Assembly (NCBI GenBank): GCA_020248905.1
Contig: JADCGR010000047.1
Span: forward strand, 1-44,765
Reading direction: 5' to 3'
Source: Curvibacter sp.
Lineage (GTDB): Bacteria; Pseudomonadota; Gammaproteobacteria; Burkholderiales; Burkholderiaceae_C
DNA: 44,765 bases
Every line of letters begins with the position of its first letter. The stretch's first letter is position 1. This document shows positions 43,722 through 44,765 of the stretch, one piece after another. Both the position numbers and the translations under genes were made by a program. A model generated the notes under the pieces. The model was not told where the DNA came from. It saw nothing but the letters and a program-made list of their open reading frames with translations, and ran no database searches.

Positions 43722-44630
43722 ATGGCCACAAAACTATTGAACCCGACCCATGATGTAGCGCGTCGCAGCTGGCTAGACAGCGCCAGCCCGGGTTGCGGGG
43801 ACTTCCCCCTGCAGAACTTGCCATTTGGCGTATTCCGGGAGGCCAGAAGCACCAACACGTTTCGCGGCGGCGTGGCTATCGGCGACCAGGTTTTGGATCT
43901 GCGTGCCCTGGCCGGCGAAAGTCTGGTGACAGGAAACGCGGCTGCCGCTTTGCAAGCCTGCAATAGTGAGGCACTCAATGGCCTGCTGGCTATGGGGCCT
44001 GGTGCCTGGAGCGCGCTGCGCCGGTCACTGTTTGAGTTGTTGACCGAAAACGCTTCGGAGCCAGTCCGACAAAAAGTGCGCCGATGCCTGGTTCCATTGA
44101 CACGTATTGAACACCGCCTCCCAACTCAGCCCGGTGATTACACCGATTTCTATACCTCGATCGACCATGCGCTCAATGTGGGCAGACTCATCTTTCCCGA
44201 TCGTCCTCTTACCCCTAATTTTCAGTGGCTCCCGATTGCGTACCATGGTCGCGTCTCTAGTATGGGGGTGAGCGGTCAACGCTTTCATCGCCCCCGGGGA
44301 CAACGTCTTGCGCCTGGGACCAGCACACCAATATTCGGCCCATGTACTCACCTGGATTACGAGCTGGAGCTCGCAATCTACGTCGGACCCGGAAACGACC
44401 TGGGTCATCCTATCCGACTCGACGCAGCCGATAACCATATTTTTGGCATTGGCTTGCTGAACGACTGGTCTGCGCGCGATCACCAGTTCTGGGAAATGGC
44501 GCCTTTGGGTCCTTTTTTGGGGAAGAACTTTGCCACCACCGTCTCCCCTTGGATTGTGACCCTGGAGGCGCTGGCCCCCTACCGCCTTGCGTGGACACGC
44601 CCCACCGATCACCCCCAGCCACTGTCTTAG
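43722..44630 (+). pseudogene. Fumarylacetoacetase-like gene, 3' end lost to IS insertion
   Basis: 302 residues instead of about 420-430. The N-terminal SH3-like domain and most of the catalytic domain are present: DFYTSIDHALNVG (metal Asp and catalytic His), YELELAIYVG (metal glutamates), and LLNDWSARDHQFWEMAPLGPFLGKNF (read in two parts; metal Asp, Lys). The reading ends HPQPL-S-stop at 44628-44630, exactly where IS DNA begins, so the C-terminal ~120 residues are missing. FAH splits fumarylacetoacetate, or related beta-diketones, at the end of tyrosine-type degradation. The truncated product is probably inactive unless the rest lies beyond the IS and the insertion is recent. Confidence 0.85.
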
Positions 44631-44633
44631 AAC

Positions 44634-44765
44634 TTATCCGTAAATAAGGTTCACTGAGAGCGGAACTTTGCGGAAGGCGATGATGGCGGCGGCAAGATGG
44701 TTCAGAGCGGTAAAGCTTCGATCTAGCTTCTCGTAGCGAACCAGCAGTTTACGGAAGCGGTTGAA
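44634..44765 (-). mobile_element. IS5-like insertion sequence, 3' end of transposase (partial)
   Basis: The minus strand reads FNRFRKLLVRYEKLDRSFTALNHLAAAIIAFRKVPLSVNLIYG-stop (in parts), the usual C-terminus of IS5-family (IS427-like) transposases. The stop codon is at 44634-44636, inside the probable terminal inverted repeat (GAACTTATCCG...). A near-palindrome GAACTTAT...ATAAGGTTC (44630-44652) spans the end. The element continues past the window. Confidence 0.85.

Overview
The window is GC-rich, densely coding DNA from a betaproteobacterium, most likely family Comamonadaceae (Burkholderiales). The reasons are a fused CuA/cytochrome c CoxB, the 36-residue oxidase assembly peptide, the DUF2970 and DUF2909 genes inside the cox operon, a Bug/TctC binding protein, and RpoH, ImuA/ImuB and formate dehydrogenase genes of the betaproteobacterial kind. 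The genus is not determined. No rRNA, tRNA or CRISPR array was recognised.

Layout. 1-5800 is a housekeeping patchwork: a TSUP exporter behind an 84-bp tandem repeat, a wrecked kefB-like antiporter gene, a ParA-type ATPase, a MaoC hydratase, trmL, comF and a degenerate BioC-like methyltransferase. 5900-15300 is one long aa3 cytochrome c oxidase locus (coxB, coxA, small assembly peptide, ctaG, DUF2970, coxC, [DUF2909 on the opposite strand], SURF1, a SCO-like thioredoxin-fold protein, ctaA, ctaB, sco). 15300-18990 holds a TctC protein, rpoH behind a perfect CIRCE operator, a PAP2 phosphatase, and bfd/bfr with a Fur-like site. 19088-22156 is an SOS cassette (LexA box, cho, imuA, imuB) with no dnaE2 following.

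22157-23947 is a scar. A phd-vapC toxin-antitoxin module carries a nonsense codon and a toxin deletion, and its antitoxin gene is split by a 1165-bp IS91-family segment whose transposase is circularly permuted. Both junctions share the 5-mer CCATG, as expected if a small DNA circle had integrated by a single crossover.

24000-38400 is a formate dehydrogenase system. An accessory operon (DUF3305, DUF3306, a 695-aa polyferredoxin, a TorD-type chaperone) and a structural operon (Tat peptide, Cys-type FdhA, FdhB, small lipoprotein, cytochrome b FdhC, small periplasmic protein, then fdhD) flank a two-component system on the opposite strand. A 17-bp TGC-N11-GCA palindrome upstream of the structural operon recurs in 14 of 17 positions upstream of the accessory operon. 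This suggests that the NtrC-like regulator between them controls both. Its sigma54-contact motif is GAFAGA rather than GAFTGA, and no convincing -24/-12 promoter was found.

38400-44765 is visibly AT-richer and looks acquired. A dispersed hairpin repeat is followed by a TetR regulator with a probable operator, a NitT/TauT-type ABC importer (binding protein, ATPase, two permeases), a cyclase-family hydrolase and a fumarylacetoacetase-like gene that is cut off by an IS5-like element at the window edge.
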